From Nemertoderma westbladi (lineage: Eukaryota; Xenacoelomorpha; Nemertodermatida; Nemertodermatidae), in contig JAUCBJ010003790.1 in the NCBI GenBank assembly GCA_032718475.1, positions 62,001 through 126,000 of the forward strand: DNA of 64,000 nucleotides, in the 5' to 3' direction. A program made the translations under genes and the position numbers. The notes beneath the pieces are model-generated. The model made no database searches and was not told the DNA's origin. It saw nothing but the letters and a program-made list of their open reading frames with translations. Below are positions 14,494-27,500 of this stretch, one piece after another (the first letter of the stretch is position 1; the number at the start of each line of letters is the position of its first letter).

Positions 14494-14619
14494 TCGTTAT
14501 TCTCGTTTCTCCCAAGTTCAGTGTCCCTTTCAAGTTGATCTATATATGTTATGGGCGGTCGTCCACGACTACGCTTTCCATGAGTTGGTTGCCAGAGAAA
14601 TAGATTTGGTATGACCTCG
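14494..14619 (-). pseudogene. Relic of a non-LTR retrotransposon ORF2 C-terminus
   Basis: About 40 codons open on the minus strand read EVIPNLFLWQPTHGKRSRGR, then PPITYIDQLERDTELG. The pattern aliphatic-W-x-P-T-H-G-x-R-S-R-G-R-P followed by a T-x-x-D-x-L-x-x-D-T stretch is familiar from the end of endonuclease/reverse-transcriptase polyproteins of many animal LINEs. No 3' UTR or tail is seen. Satellite starts again immediately on both sides. It is a fragment caught inside the array and not functional. Confidence 0.65.
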
Positions 14620-15381
14620 TTAGTTACATATTTTTCTCACCCACCTTTAGTTTAGTTAACATGTTTTTCTCACTAACCTTTAGTTTCGTTACATAATTTT
14701 CTCACACACCTTTAGTTTAGTTACATATTTTTCTCACTAACCTTTAGTTTAGTTACATATTTTTCTCACTCACCTTTAGTTTAGTTAACATGTTTTTCTC
14801 ACTAACCTTTAGTTTAGTTACATAATTTTCTCACTCACCTTTAGTTTAGTTAACATGTTTTTCTCACTAACCTTTAGTTTCGTTACATAATTTTCTCACA
14901 CACCTTTAGTTTAGTTACATATTTTTCTCACTAACCTTTAGTTTAGTTACATAATTTTCTCACTAACCTTTTGTTTAGTTACATTATTTTCTCACTCACC
15001 TTTAGTTTTTTAATTACATATTTTTCTCACTAACATTTAGTTTAGTTACATAATTTTCTCTTTAGTTTAGTTAACATGTTTTTCTCACTAACCTTTAGTT
15101 TAGTTACATATTTTTCTCATTCACCTTTAGTTTAGTTACATTATTTTCTCACTCACCTTTAGTTTAGTTACATATTTTTCTCACTAACCATTAGTTTAGT
15201 TACATTATTTTCTCACTCACCTTTAGTTTTAATTACGAATTTTTCTCACTAACATTTAGTTTAGTTACATAATTTTCTCACTCACCTTTAGTTTAGTTAA
15301 CATGTTTTCTCACCAACCTTTAGTTTAGTTACATATTTTTCTCATTCACCTTTAGTTTAGTTACATATTTTTCTCACTAAC
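14620..15381. repeat. 32/36-bp satellite, block adjoining CUL3 exon D
   Basis: The block of the exon D-derived array that joins the exon. The transition is seamless: exon D ends ACTAAACTAAAG at 15382, and the donor GTTAGTGAG starts the first satellite unit. Units here are more divergent (acataattttctcac, acattattttctc) than in the main block, as expected for the older edge of an array. Confidence 0.92.
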
Positions 15382-15552
15382 CTTTAGTTTAGTTAACATA
15401 TTTTTCTCACTGTCTTCTGAAACACTTTTTGACAACAACAATCGCTTAGCCAAATGTTGTTTATAATATCGTTCGAATATATCCTTGTCTTGTAAAAATC
15501 GAAACAGCACCATGGCCTTGTCAAGTACATTCTCTAACTCATCATCCTGCAT
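15382..15552 (-). CDS. CUL3: CUL3 exon D, source of the 32/36-bp satellite
   Basis: 57 codons, phase 0 at both ends. It starts [20 protein letters not shown], continues [20 protein letters not shown] and ends [13 protein letters not shown]. Human CUL3 has [33 protein letters not shown] and SDDSEKNMISKLK. The Met at the start is an internal residue, not initiation. The acceptor is GGTAATCCCAG|ATG (AG at 15553-15554). The donor is CTAAAG|GTTAGT (GT at 15380-15381), a fairly weak match because of TT after G. The last 30 bases, encoding [10 protein letters not shown], recur in the downstream intron as the satellite unit, usually with the stronger donor AAAG|GTGAGT. Skipping the true donor for the next one would add VSEKNM and then a TAA stop. 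Confidence 0.96.
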
Positions 15553-15711
15553 CTGGGATTACCAAAATAGCAACGTCATCAAAACGGGACATTATCATAA
15601 AATTATGTAATAAATAATAATTATTTTTAACTAAAACATAAAAATATCAACTTACAATATAAAAGGGGGGTGTCATAATGATTAATATTATATATACTTT
15701 ATATAATTATA
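15553..15711. other. Unique intron end upstream of CUL3 exon D
   Basis: About 160 bp of AT-rich single-copy intron carrying the exon D acceptor and a short run of g (15664-15670). No coding or structural feature is seen. Confidence 0.6.
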
Positions 15712-18700
15712 TTACTTTCATCCATAATCAAAGGTTTTAAACTTTATTTTACTTTCATCCATAATCAAACGTTTTATACTTTATTTTGCTTTCATCCATA
15801 TAAAACTCTTTATACTTTATTTAACTTTCATATATTTTCAAACTTTTCACACTTTATTTTACTTTCATCCATAATCAAACGTTTTATACTTTATTTTACT
15901 TTCATCCATAATCAAACTTTTTATACTTTATTTTACTTTCATCCATATTCAAACTTTTTATACGTTATTTTACTTTCATCCATAATCAAGCGTTTTATAC
16001 TTTATTTTGCTTTCATAGTTTCATCCATAATCAAACTTTTTATACTTTATTTTACTATACTTTATTTTACATTCATCCATATTCAAACTTTATTTTACTT
16101 TCATCCATAATCAAACTTTTTATACTTTATTTTACTTTCATCCAATCAAACTTTTTATACTTTATTTTACTTTCATCCATAATCAAACGATTTATACTTT
16201 ATTTTACTTTCATCCATAATCAAACGTTTTATACTTTATTTTACTTTCATCCATAATCAAACGTTTTATACTTTATTTTACTTTCATCCATAATCAAACG
16301 TTTTATACTTTATTTTACTTTCATCCATAATCAAACTTTTTATACTTTATTTTACTTTCATCCATAATCAAACGATATAGACTTTATTTTACTTTCATCC
16401 ATAATCAAATGTTTTATACTTTATTTTACTTTCATCCATAATCAAACGATTTAGACTTTATTTTACTTTCATCCATAATCAAACGTTTTATACTTTATTT
16501 TACTTTCATCCATAATCAAACGTTTTATACTTTATTTTACTTTCATCCATATTCAAACTTTTTATACTTTATTTTACATTCATATATTTTCAAACTTTTC
16601 ACACTTTATTTTACTTTCATCCATAATCAAACGTTTTATACTTTATTTTACTTTCATCCATAATCAAACTTTTTATACTTTATTTTACTTTCATCCATAT
16701 TCAAACTTTTTATATGTTATTTTACTTTCATCCATAATCAAGCGTTTTATACTTTATTTTGCTTTCATAGTTTCATCCATAATCAAACTTTTTATACTTT
16801 ATTTTACATTCATCCATATTCAAACTTTATTTTACTTTCATCCATAATCAAACTTTTTATACTTTATTTTACTTTCATCCATAATCAAACTTTTTATACT
16901 TTATTTTACTTTCATCCATAATCAAACGATTTAGACTTTATTTTACTTTCATCCATAATCAAACGTTTTATACTTTATTTTACTTTCATCCATAATCAAA
17001 CGTTTTATACTTTATTTTACTTTCATCCATAATCAAACTTTTTATACTTTATTTTACTTTCATCCATATCCATATTCAAACTTTTTATACATTATTTTAC
17101 TTTCATCCATAATCAAGCGTTTTATACTTTATTTTGCTTTCATAGTTTCATCCATAATCAAACTTTTTATACTTTATTTTACATTCATCCATATTCAAAC
17201 TTTATTTTACTTTCATCCATAATCAAACTTTTTATACTTTATTTTACTTTCATCCATAATCAAACTTTTTATACTTTATTTTACTTTCATCCATAATCAA
17301 ACGATTTAGACTTTATTTTACTTTCATCCATAATCAAACGTTTTATACTTTATTTTACTTTCATCCATAATCAAACGTTTTATACTTTATTTTACTTTCA
17401 TCTATAATCAAACTTTTTATACTTTATTTTACTTTCATCCATAATCAAATGTTTTATACTTTATTTTACTTTCATCCATAATCAAACGATTTAGACTTTA
17501 TTTTACTTTCATCCATAATCAAACGTTTTATACTTTATTTTACTTTCATCCATAATCAAACGTTTTATACTTTATTTTACTTTCATCCATATTCAAACTT
17601 TTTATACTTTATTTTACTTTCATCCATAATCAAGCGTTTTATACTTTATTTTGCTTTCATCCATATCAAACTCTTTATACTTTATTTTACTTTCATCCAT
17701 TATCAAACTTTTTATACTTTATTTTACTTTCATCCATAATCAAGCGTTTTATACTTTATTTTACTTTCATCCATAATCAAACTTTTTATACTTTATTTTA
17801 CTTTCATCCATAATCAAGCGTTTAATATTTTATTTTGCTTTCATCCATATCAAACTCTTTATACTTTATTTAACTTTCATATATTTTCAAACTTTTCACA
17901 CTTTATTTTACTTTCATCCATAATCAAACGTTTTATACTTTATTTTACTTTCATCCATAATCAAACTTTTTATACTTTATTTTGCTTTCATCCATATCAA
18001 ACTCTTTATACTTTATTTTACTTTCATCCATAATCAAACTTTTTATATTTTATTTTACTTTTTATTTTCAAACTTTTCACACTTTATTTTACTTTCATCC
18101 ATAATCGAACGTTTTATACTTTATTTTACTTTCATCCATAATCAAACTTTTTATACTTTATTTTACTTTCATCCATAATCAAACGTTTTATACTTTATTT
18201 TACTTTCATCCATAATCAAACGTTTTATACTTTATTTTACTTTCATCCATATCAAAATTTTTATACTTTATTTTACTTTCATCCATAACAAAATTTTTAT
18301 ACTTTATTTTACTTTCATCCATATCAAACTCTTTATACTTTATTTAACTTTCATATATTTTCAAACTTTTCACACTTTATTTTACTTTCATCCATAATCA
18401 AACGTTTTATACTTTATTTTACTTTCATCCATAATCAAACTTTTTATACTTTATTTTACTTTCATCCATATCAAAATTTTTATACTTTATTTTACTTTCA
18501 TCCATAACAAAATTTTTATACTTTATTTTACTTTCATCCATATCAAACTCTTTATACTTTATTTAACTTTCATATATTTTCAAACTTTTCACACTTTATT
18601 TTACTTTCATCCATAATCAAACGTTTTATACTTTATTTTACTTTCATCCATAATCAAACTTTTTATACTTTATTTTACTTTCATCCATAATCAAACTTTT

Positions 18701-21700
18701 TATACTTTATTTAACTTTCATATATTTTCAAACTTTTCACACTTTATTTTACTTTCATCCATGATCAAACGTTTTATACTTTATTTTACTTTCATCCATA
18801 ATCAAACGTTTTATACTTTATTTTATTTTCATCCATATCAAAATTTTTATACTTTATTTTACTTTCATCCATAACAAAATTTTTATACTTTATTTTACTT
18901 TCATCCATATCAAACTCTTTATACTTTATTTAACTTTCATATATTTTCAAACCTTTCACACTTTATTTTACTTTCATCCATAATCAAACGTTTTATACTT
19001 TATTTTACTTTCATCCATATTCAAACTTTTTATACGTTATTTTACTTTCATCCATAATCTAGCGTTTTATACTTTATTTTGCTTTCATAGTTTCATCCAT
19101 AATCAAACTTTTTATACTTTATTTTACATTCATCAATATTCAAACTTTATTTTACTTTCATCCATAATCAAACTTTTTATACTTTATTTTACTTTCATCC
19201 ATAATCAAACTTTTTATACTTTATTTTACTTTCATCCATAATCAAACGTTTTATACTTTATTTTACTTTCATCCATAATCAAACGTTTTATACTTTATTT
19301 TACTTTCATCCATATCAAAATTTTTATACTTTATTTTACTTTCATCCATAACAAAATTTTTATACTTTATTTTACTTTCATCCATATCAAACTCTTTATA
19401 CTTTATTTAACTTTCATATATTTTCAAACTTTTCACACTTTATTTTACAAACTTTTCACACTTTATTTTACTTTCATCCATAATCAAACGTTTTATACTT
19501 TATTTTACTTTCATCCATAATCAAACGTTTTATACTTTATTTTACTTTCATCCATATCAAAATTTTTATACTTTATTTTACTTTCATCCATAACAAAATT
19601 TTTATACTTTATTTTACTTTCATCCATATCAAACTCTTTATACTTTATTTAACTTTCATATATTTTCAAACTTTTCACACTTTATTTTACTTTCATCCAT
19701 AATCAAACGTTTTATACTTTATTTTACTTTCATCCATAATCAAACTTTTTATACTTTATTTTACTTTCATCCATAATCAAACTTTTTATACTTTATTTAA
19801 CTTTCATATATTTTCAAACTTTTCACACTTTATTTTACTTTCATCCATGATCAAACGTTTTATACTTTATTTTACTTTCATCCATAATCAAACGTTTTAT
19901 ACTTTATTTTATTTTCATCCATATCAAAATTTTTATACTTTATTTTACTTTCATCCATAACAAAATTTTTATACTTTATTTTACTTTCATCCATATCAAA
20001 CTCTTTATACTTTATTTAACTTTCATATATTTTCAAACCTTTCACACTTTATTTTACTTTCATCCATAATCAAACGTTTTATACTTTATTTTACTTTCAC
20101 CCATATTCAAACTTTTTATACGTTATTTTACTTTCATCCATAATCAAGCGTTTTATACTTTATTTTGCTTTCATAGTTTCATCCATAATCAAACTTTTTA
20201 TACTTTATTTTACATTCATCAATATTCAAACTTTATTTTACTTTCATCCATAATCAAACTTTTTATACTTTATTTTACTTTCATCCATAATCAAGCGTTT
20301 TATACTTTATTTTGCTTTCATCCATAATCAAACGATTTAGAATTTATTTTACTTTCATCCATATTCAAACTTTTTATACTTTATTTTACTTTCATCCATA
20401 ATCAAGCGTTTTATACTTTATTTTACTTTCATCCATAATCAAACGATTTAGACTTTATTTTACTTTCATCCATATTCAAACTTTTTATACTTTATTTTAC
20501 TTTCATCCATAATCAAGCGTTTTATACTTTATTTTGCTTTCATCCATAATCAAACGATTTAGACTTTATTTTACTTTCATCCATATTCAAACTTTTTATA
20601 CTTTATTTTACTTTCATCCATAATCAAACGTTTTATAGTTTATTTTGCTTTCATCCATATCAAACTCTTGATACTTTATTTAACTTTCATTTATTTTCAA
20701 ACTTTTCACACTTTATTTTACTTTCATCCATAATCAAACGTTTTATATTTTATTTTACTTTCATCCATATCAAACTTTTTATACTTTATTTTACTTTCAT
20801 CCATATTCAAACTTTTTATACTTTATTTTACATTCATCCATATTCAAACTTTATTTTACTTTCATCCATAATCAAACGTTTTATACTTTATTTTACTTTC
20901 ATCCATAAATAATCAAACGTTTTATACTTTATTTTGCTTTCATCCATATCAAACTCTTGATACTTTATTTAACTTTCATTTATTTTCAAACTTTTACACT
21001 TTATTTTACTTTCATCCATAATCAAACGTTTTATACTTTATTTTACTTTCATCCATAATCAAACTTTTTATACTTTATTTTACTTTCATCCATATCAAAC
21101 TCTTTATACTTTATTTAACTTTCATATATTTTCAAACTTTTCACACTTTATTTTACTTTCATCCATAATCAAACGTTTTATACTTTATTTTACTTTCATC
21201 CATAATCAAACGTTTTATACTTTATTTTACTTTCATCCATATCAAAATTTTTATACTTTATTTTACTTTCATCCATAACAAAATTTTTATACTTTATTTT
21301 ACTTTCATCCATATCAAACTCTTTATACTTTATTTAACTTTCATATATTTTCAAACCTTTCACACTTTATTTTACTTTCATCCATAATCAAACGTTTTAT
21401 ACTTTATTTTACTTTCACCCATATTCAAACTTTTTATACGTTATTTTACTTTCATCCATAATCAAGCGTTTTATACTTTATTTTGCTTTCATAGTTTCAT
21501 CCATAATCAAACTTTTTATACTTTATTTTACATTCATCAATATTCAAACTTTATTTTACTTTCATCCATAATCAAACTTTTTATACTTTATTTTACTTTC
21601 ATCCATAATCAAGCGTTTTATACTTTATTTTGCTTTCATCCATAATCAAACGATTTAGAATTTATTTTACTTTCATCCATATTCAAACTTTTTATACTTT

Positions 21701-24051
21701 ATTTTACTTTCATCCATAATCAAGCGTTTTATACTTTATTTTACTTTCATCCATAATCAAACGATTTAGACTTTATTTTACTTTCATCCATATTCAAACT
21801 TTTTATACTTTATTTTACTTTCATCCATAATCAAGCGTTTTATACTTTATTTTGCTTTCATCCATAATCAAACGATTTAGACTTTATTTTACTTTCATCC
21901 ATATTCAAACTTTTTATACTTTATTTTACTTTCATCCATAATCAAACGTTTTATAGTTTATTTTGCTTTCATCCATATCAAACTCTTGATACTTTATTTA
22001 ACTTTCATTTATTTTCAAACTTTTCACACTTTATTTTACTTTCATCCATAATCAAACGTTTTATATTTTATTTTACTTTCATCCATATCAAACTTTTTAT
22101 ACTTTATTTTACTTTCATCCATATTCAAACTTTTTATACTTTATTTTACATTCATCCATATTCAAACTTTATTTTACTTTCATCCATAATCAAACGTTTT
22201 ATACTTTATTTTACTTTCATCCATAAATAATCAAACGTTTTATACTTTATTTTGCTTTCATCCATATCAAACTCTTGATACTTTATTTAACTTTCATTTA
22301 TTTTCAAACTTTTACACTTTATTTTACTTTCATCCATAATCAAACGTTTTATACTTTATTTTACTTTCATCCATAATCAAACTTTTTATACTTTATTTTA
22401 CTTTCATCCATATCAAACTCTTTATACTTTATTTAACTTTCATATATTTTCAAACTTTTCACACTTTATTTTACTTTCATCCATAATCAAACGTTTTATA
22501 CTTTATTTTACTTTCATCCATAATCAAACGTTTTATACTTTATTTTACTTTCATCCATATCAAAATTTTTATACTTTATTTTACTTTCATCCATAACAAA
22601 ATTTTTATACTTTATTTTACTTTCATCCATATCAAACTCTTTATACTTTATTTAACTTTCATATATTTTCAAACTTTTCACACTTTATTTTACTTTCATC
22701 CATAATCAAACGTTTTATACTTTATTTTACTTTCATCCATATTCAAACTTTTTATACGTTATTTTACTTTCATCCATAATCAAGCGTTTTATACTTTATT
22801 TTGCTTTCATAGTTTCATCCATAATCAAACTTTTTATACTTTATTTTACATTCATCAATATTCAAACTTTATTTTACTTTCATCCATAATCAAACTTTTA
22901 TACTTTATTTTACATTCATCCATATTCAAACTTTATTTTACTTTCATCCATATTCAAACTTTTTACACTTTATTTTACTTTCATCCATAATCAAGCGTTT
23001 TATACTTTATTTTGCTTTCATCCATAATCAAACGATTTAGACTTTATTTTACTTTCATCCATATTCAAACTTTTTATACTTTATTTTACTTTCATCCATA
23101 ATCAAGCGTTTTATACATTATTTTACTTTCATCCATAATCAAACGATTTAGACTTTATTTTACTTTCATCCATATTCAAACTTTTTATACTTTATTTTAC
23201 TTTCATCCATAATCAAGCGTTTTATACTTTATTTTGCTTTCATCCATAATCAAACGATTTAGACTTTATTTTACTTTCATCCATATTCAAACTTTTTATA
23301 CTTTATTTTACTTTCATCCATAATCAAACGATTTAGACTTTATTTTACTTTCATCCATATTCAAACTTTTTATACTTTATTTTACTTTCATCCATAATCA
23401 AACGTTTTATAGTTTATTTTGCTTTCATCCATATCAAACTCTTGATACTTTATTTAACTTTCATTTATTTTCAAACTTTTCACACTTTATTTTACTTTCA
23501 TCCATAATCAAACGTTTTATATTTTATTTTACTTTCATCCATATCAAACTTTTTATACTTTATTTTACTTTCATCCATATTCAAACTTTTTATACTTTAT
23601 TTTACATTCATCCATATTCAAACTTTATTTTACTTTCATCCATAATCAAACGTTTTATACTTTATTTTACTTTCATCCATAAATAATCAAACGTTTTATA
23701 CTTTATTTTGCTTTCATCCATATCAAACTCTTGATACTTTATTTAACTTTCATTTATTTTCAAACTTTTCACACTTTATTTTACTTTCATCCATAATCAA
23801 ACTTTTTATACTTTATTATACTTTCATAGTTTCATCCATAATCAAACTTTTTATACTTTATTTTACATTCATCCATATTCAAACTTTATTTTACTTTCAT
23901 CCATAATCAAACGTTTTATACTTTATTTTACTTTCATCCGAAAATAATCAAACCTTTTATACATTATTTTACTTTCATCTATAATCAAACTTTTTATACT
24001 TTATTTTACTTTCATCCAAAATAATCAAACCTTTTATACTATATTTTACTT
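15712..24051. repeat. ~37-bp satellite filling the intron between CUL3 exons C and D
   Basis: Roughly 225 units of actttattttactttcatcc followed by ataatcaaacgttttat, with length variants of about 34 to 40 bp (atatcaaactcttt, attcaaactttt, aacaaaattttt, tttcatagtttcatcc). On the CUL3 strand a unit reads GGATGAAAGTAAAATAAAG, then TATAAAACGTTTGATTAT. The first unit overlaps the exon C donor: AATGTAAGTAAAATATAG followed by TATAAAAGGTTTGATTAT. Segments of about 1.32 and 1.46 kb are duplicated, marked by the variant atccataaataatc at 20901, 22219 and 23675. Confidence 0.92.
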
Positions 24052-24053
24052 AC

Positions 24054-24230
24054 ATTCTTTCCACTTTTTCTCAACTTATCATCAATAAAGAGACTCAGAT
24101 ACTCGGGACTTTTCGAGTTGAGGTTGATAAAGTACTCAAAGTCGGAAACAACCATATTCTTAAAGACCCTGTCACTATTAAAGGCCTCGCGAAGGAAGTG
24201 ATCGAATCTATCCTTGAGCTCCAGTAATGA
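24054..24230 (-). CDS. CUL3: CUL3 exon C
   Basis: 59 codons, phase 0 at both ends. The translation starts [18 protein letters not shown], continues [20 protein letters not shown] and [17 protein letters not shown], and ends SGKN. Human CUL3 has [30 protein letters not shown] and [17 protein letters not shown] at the same spacing. The [16 protein letters not shown] block is a cullin hallmark at the start of the cullin homology domain. The acceptor is TTTCTTTAAG|TCA (AG at 24231-24232). The donor is AAAGAAT|GTAAGTAAAA (GT at 24052-24053). The intronic satellite starts directly at this donor. The exon is an island between an 8.3-kb satellite and a short stretch of unique intron. Confidence 0.96.
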
Positions 24231-24564
24231 CTTAAAGAAAACATTATGGGCGAAATGTTAGTGAGGATTCTTAGAATATGGTATCGTTTGGTCTGTCATT
24301 GTCTAGAGGGAGTCCATTGCTGGGTGTTCCGTGATGGAATCTAGAGATGAAAGGGCTGAAGTAGGATATGTAAACATATCTATAACTTTATCGCCCTTGG
24401 CCGGCTTGATCTCTTAAGATATCCAGAGGTGGAATTGAGGGGCGGAAAAACCGATCAAACTTACCCGTTTTACCTGGAACCAATGACATTTTATTCCGAT
24501 AATCTCACTTGCTTGGTTTCAAATAAACATAGGAGTTAGTTAATAATTAAATATCTGAATATAT
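24231..24564. other. Unique intron end upstream of CUL3 exon C
   Basis: About 330 bp of non-repetitive intron with the exon C acceptor, the possible broken small ORF, and then the edge of the 31-bp satellite (first clear unit at atattaatgggagatggtac). Confidence 0.7.
24303..24489 (-). pseudogene. Possible 61-codon ORF broken by one extra base, in the intron upstream of CUL3 exon C
   Basis: On the minus strand an ATG at 24487-24489 opens MSLVPGKTGKFDRFFRPSIP, then PLDILRDQAG. Further reading in that frame hits TAA, but a shift of one base at the GGCC run near 24398 continues as KGDKVIDMFTYPTSALSSLD to a TAG at 24303-24305. Both halves look protein-like. I do not recognise the family. It lies 70 bp upstream of exon C on the same strand, in the only unique stretch of this intron end. 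It could be a fragment of a host or transposon gene, a frameshifted small gene, or chance. Confidence 0.35.
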
Positions 24565-27500
24565 TAATGGGAGATGGTACTGCAGTACCCCCTATTAATG
24601 GGAGATGGTACCCCAGTACCCCCTATTAATGGGAGATGGTACCCCAGTACCCCCTATTAATGGGAGATGGTACCGCAGTACCCCCTATTAATGGGAGATG
24701 GTACCGCAGTACCCCCTATTAATGGGAGATGGTACCGCAGTACCCCCTATTAATGGGAGATGGTACCGCAGTATCCCCTATTAATGGGAGACGGTACCCC
24801 AGTACCCCCTATTAATGGGAGATGGTACCGCAGTACCCCCTATTAATGGGAGATGGAACCCCAGTACCCCCTATTAATGGGAGATGGTAACGCAGTATCC
24901 CCTATTAATGGGAGACGGTACCCCAGTACCCCCTATTAATGGGAGATGGTACCGCAGTACCCCCTATTAATGGGAGATGGTACCGCAGTATCCCCTATTA
25001 ATGGGAGACGGTACCCCAGTACCCCCTATTAATGGGAGATGGTACCGCAGTATCCCCTATTAATGGGAGACGGTACCCCAGTACCCCCTATTAATGGGAG
25101 ATGGAACCCCAGTACCCCCTATTAATGGGAGATGGTAACGCAGTACCCCCTATTAATGGGAGATGGCACCCCAGTACCCCCTATTAATGGGAGATGGTAC
25201 CCCAGTACCCCCTATTAATGGGAGATGGTACCGCAGTACCCCCTATTAATGGGAGATGGTACCCCAGTACCACCTATTAATGGGAGATGGAACCCCAGTA
25301 CCCCCTATTAATGGGAGATGGTACACCAGTACCCCCTATTAATGGGAGATGGTACCGCAGTATCCCCTATTAATGGGAGATGGTACCCCAGTACCCCCTA
25401 TTAATGGGAGATGGTACCCTAGTACCCCCTATTAATGGGAGATGGTACACCAGTACCCCCTATTAATGGGAGATGGTACCGCAGTATCCCCTATTAATGG
25501 GAGACGGTACCCCAGTACCACCTATTAATGGGAGATGGAACCCCAGTACCCCCTATTAATGGGAGATGGTACACCAGTACCCCCTATTAATGGGAGATGG
25601 TAACGCAGTACCCCCTATTAATGGGAGATGGTACCCCAGTACCCCCTATTAATGGGAGATGGTACCCCAGTACCCCCTATTAATGGGAGATGGTACACCA
25701 GTACCCCCTATTAATGGGAGATGGTACCGCAGTATCCCCTATTAATGGGAGACGGTACCCCAGTACCCCCTATTAATGGGAGATAGTACCGCAGTACCCC
25801 CTATTAATGGGAGATGGAACCCCAGTACCCCCTATTAATGGGAGATGGTAACGCAGTACCCCCTATTAATGGGAGATGGTACCCCAGTACCCCCTATTAA
25901 TGGGAGATGGTACCGCAGTACCCCCTATTAATGGGAGATGGTACCGCAGTACCCCCTATTAATGGGAGATGGTACCCCAGTACCACCTATTAATGGGAGA
26001 TGGAACCCCAGTACCCCCTATTAATGGGAGATGGTACACCAGCACCCCCTATTAATGGGAGATGGTACCCCAGTACCCCCTATTAATGGGAGATGGTACC
26101 CCAGTACCCCCTATTAATGGGAGATGGTACCCCAGTACCCCCTATTAATGGGAGATGGTACCCCAGTACCCCCTATTAATGGGAGATGGTACCCCAGTAC
26201 CCCCTATTAATGGGAGATGGTACCCCAGTACCCCCTATTAATGGGAGACGGTACCCCAGTACCCCCTATTAATGGGAGATGGTACCCCAGTACCCCCTAT
26301 TAATGGGAGATGGTACCGCAGTACCCCCTATTAATGGGAGATGGAACCCCAGTACCCCCTATTAATGGGAGATGGAACCCCAGTACCCCCTATTAATGGG
26401 AGATGGTACCGCAGTACCCCCTATTAATGGGAGATGGTACCCCAGTACCCCCTATTAATGGGAGATGGTACCCCAGTACCCCCTATTAATGGGAGATGGT
26501 ACCGCAGTACCCCCTATTAATGGGAGATGGAACCCCAGTACCCCCTATTAATGGGAGATGGAACCCCAGTACCCCCTATTAATGGAGTACCCCCTATTAA
26601 TGGGAGATGGTACCCCAATACCCCCTATTAATGGGAGATGGTACAGCAGTACCCCCTATTAATGGGAGATGGTACCCCAGTACCACCAATTAATGGGAGA
26701 TGGAACCCCAGTACCCCCTATTAATGGGAGATGGTACACCAGCACCCCCTATTAATGGGAGATGGAACCGCAGTACCCCCCTATTAATGGGAGATGGTAC
26801 CCCAGTACCCCCTATTAATGGGAGATGGTACCCCAGTACCCCCTATTAATGGGAGATGGTACCGCAGTACCCCCTATTAATGGGAGATGGTACCCCAGTA
26901 CCCCCTATTAATGGGAGATGGTACCCCAGTACCCCCTATTAATGGGAGATGGTACCCCAGTACCCCCTATTAATGGGAGATGGTACCCCAGTACCCCCTA
27001 TTAATGGGAGATGGTAACGCAGTACCCCCTATTAATGGGAGATGGTACCCCAGTACCCCCTATTAATGGGAGATGGTACCCCAGTACCACCTATTAATGG
27101 GAGATGGAACCCCAGTACCCCCTATTAATGGGAGATGGTACCCCAGTACCCCCTATTAATGGGAGATGGTACCCCAGTACCACCTATTAATGGGAGATGG
27201 AACCCCAGTACCCCCTATTAATGGGAGATGGTACCCCAGTACCCCCTATTAATGGGAGATGGTACCCCAGTACCCCCTATTAATGGGAGATGGTACCGCA
27301 GTACCCACTATTAATGGGAGATGGTACCCCAGTACCCCCTATTAATGGGAGATGGTACCGCAGTACCCCCTATTAATGGGAGATGGTACCGCAGTACCCC
27401 CTATTAATGGGAGATGGTACCGCAGTACCCCCTATTAATGGGAGATGGTACCGCAGTACCCCCTATTAATGGGAGATGGTACCCCAGTACCCCCTATTAA

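Noticed and set aside
15361-15552. Stand-alone 63-aa protein starting at the ATG of exon D
   Set aside because: The ATG follows a splice acceptor and is an internal cullin codon; the last six codons belong to the intron satellite.
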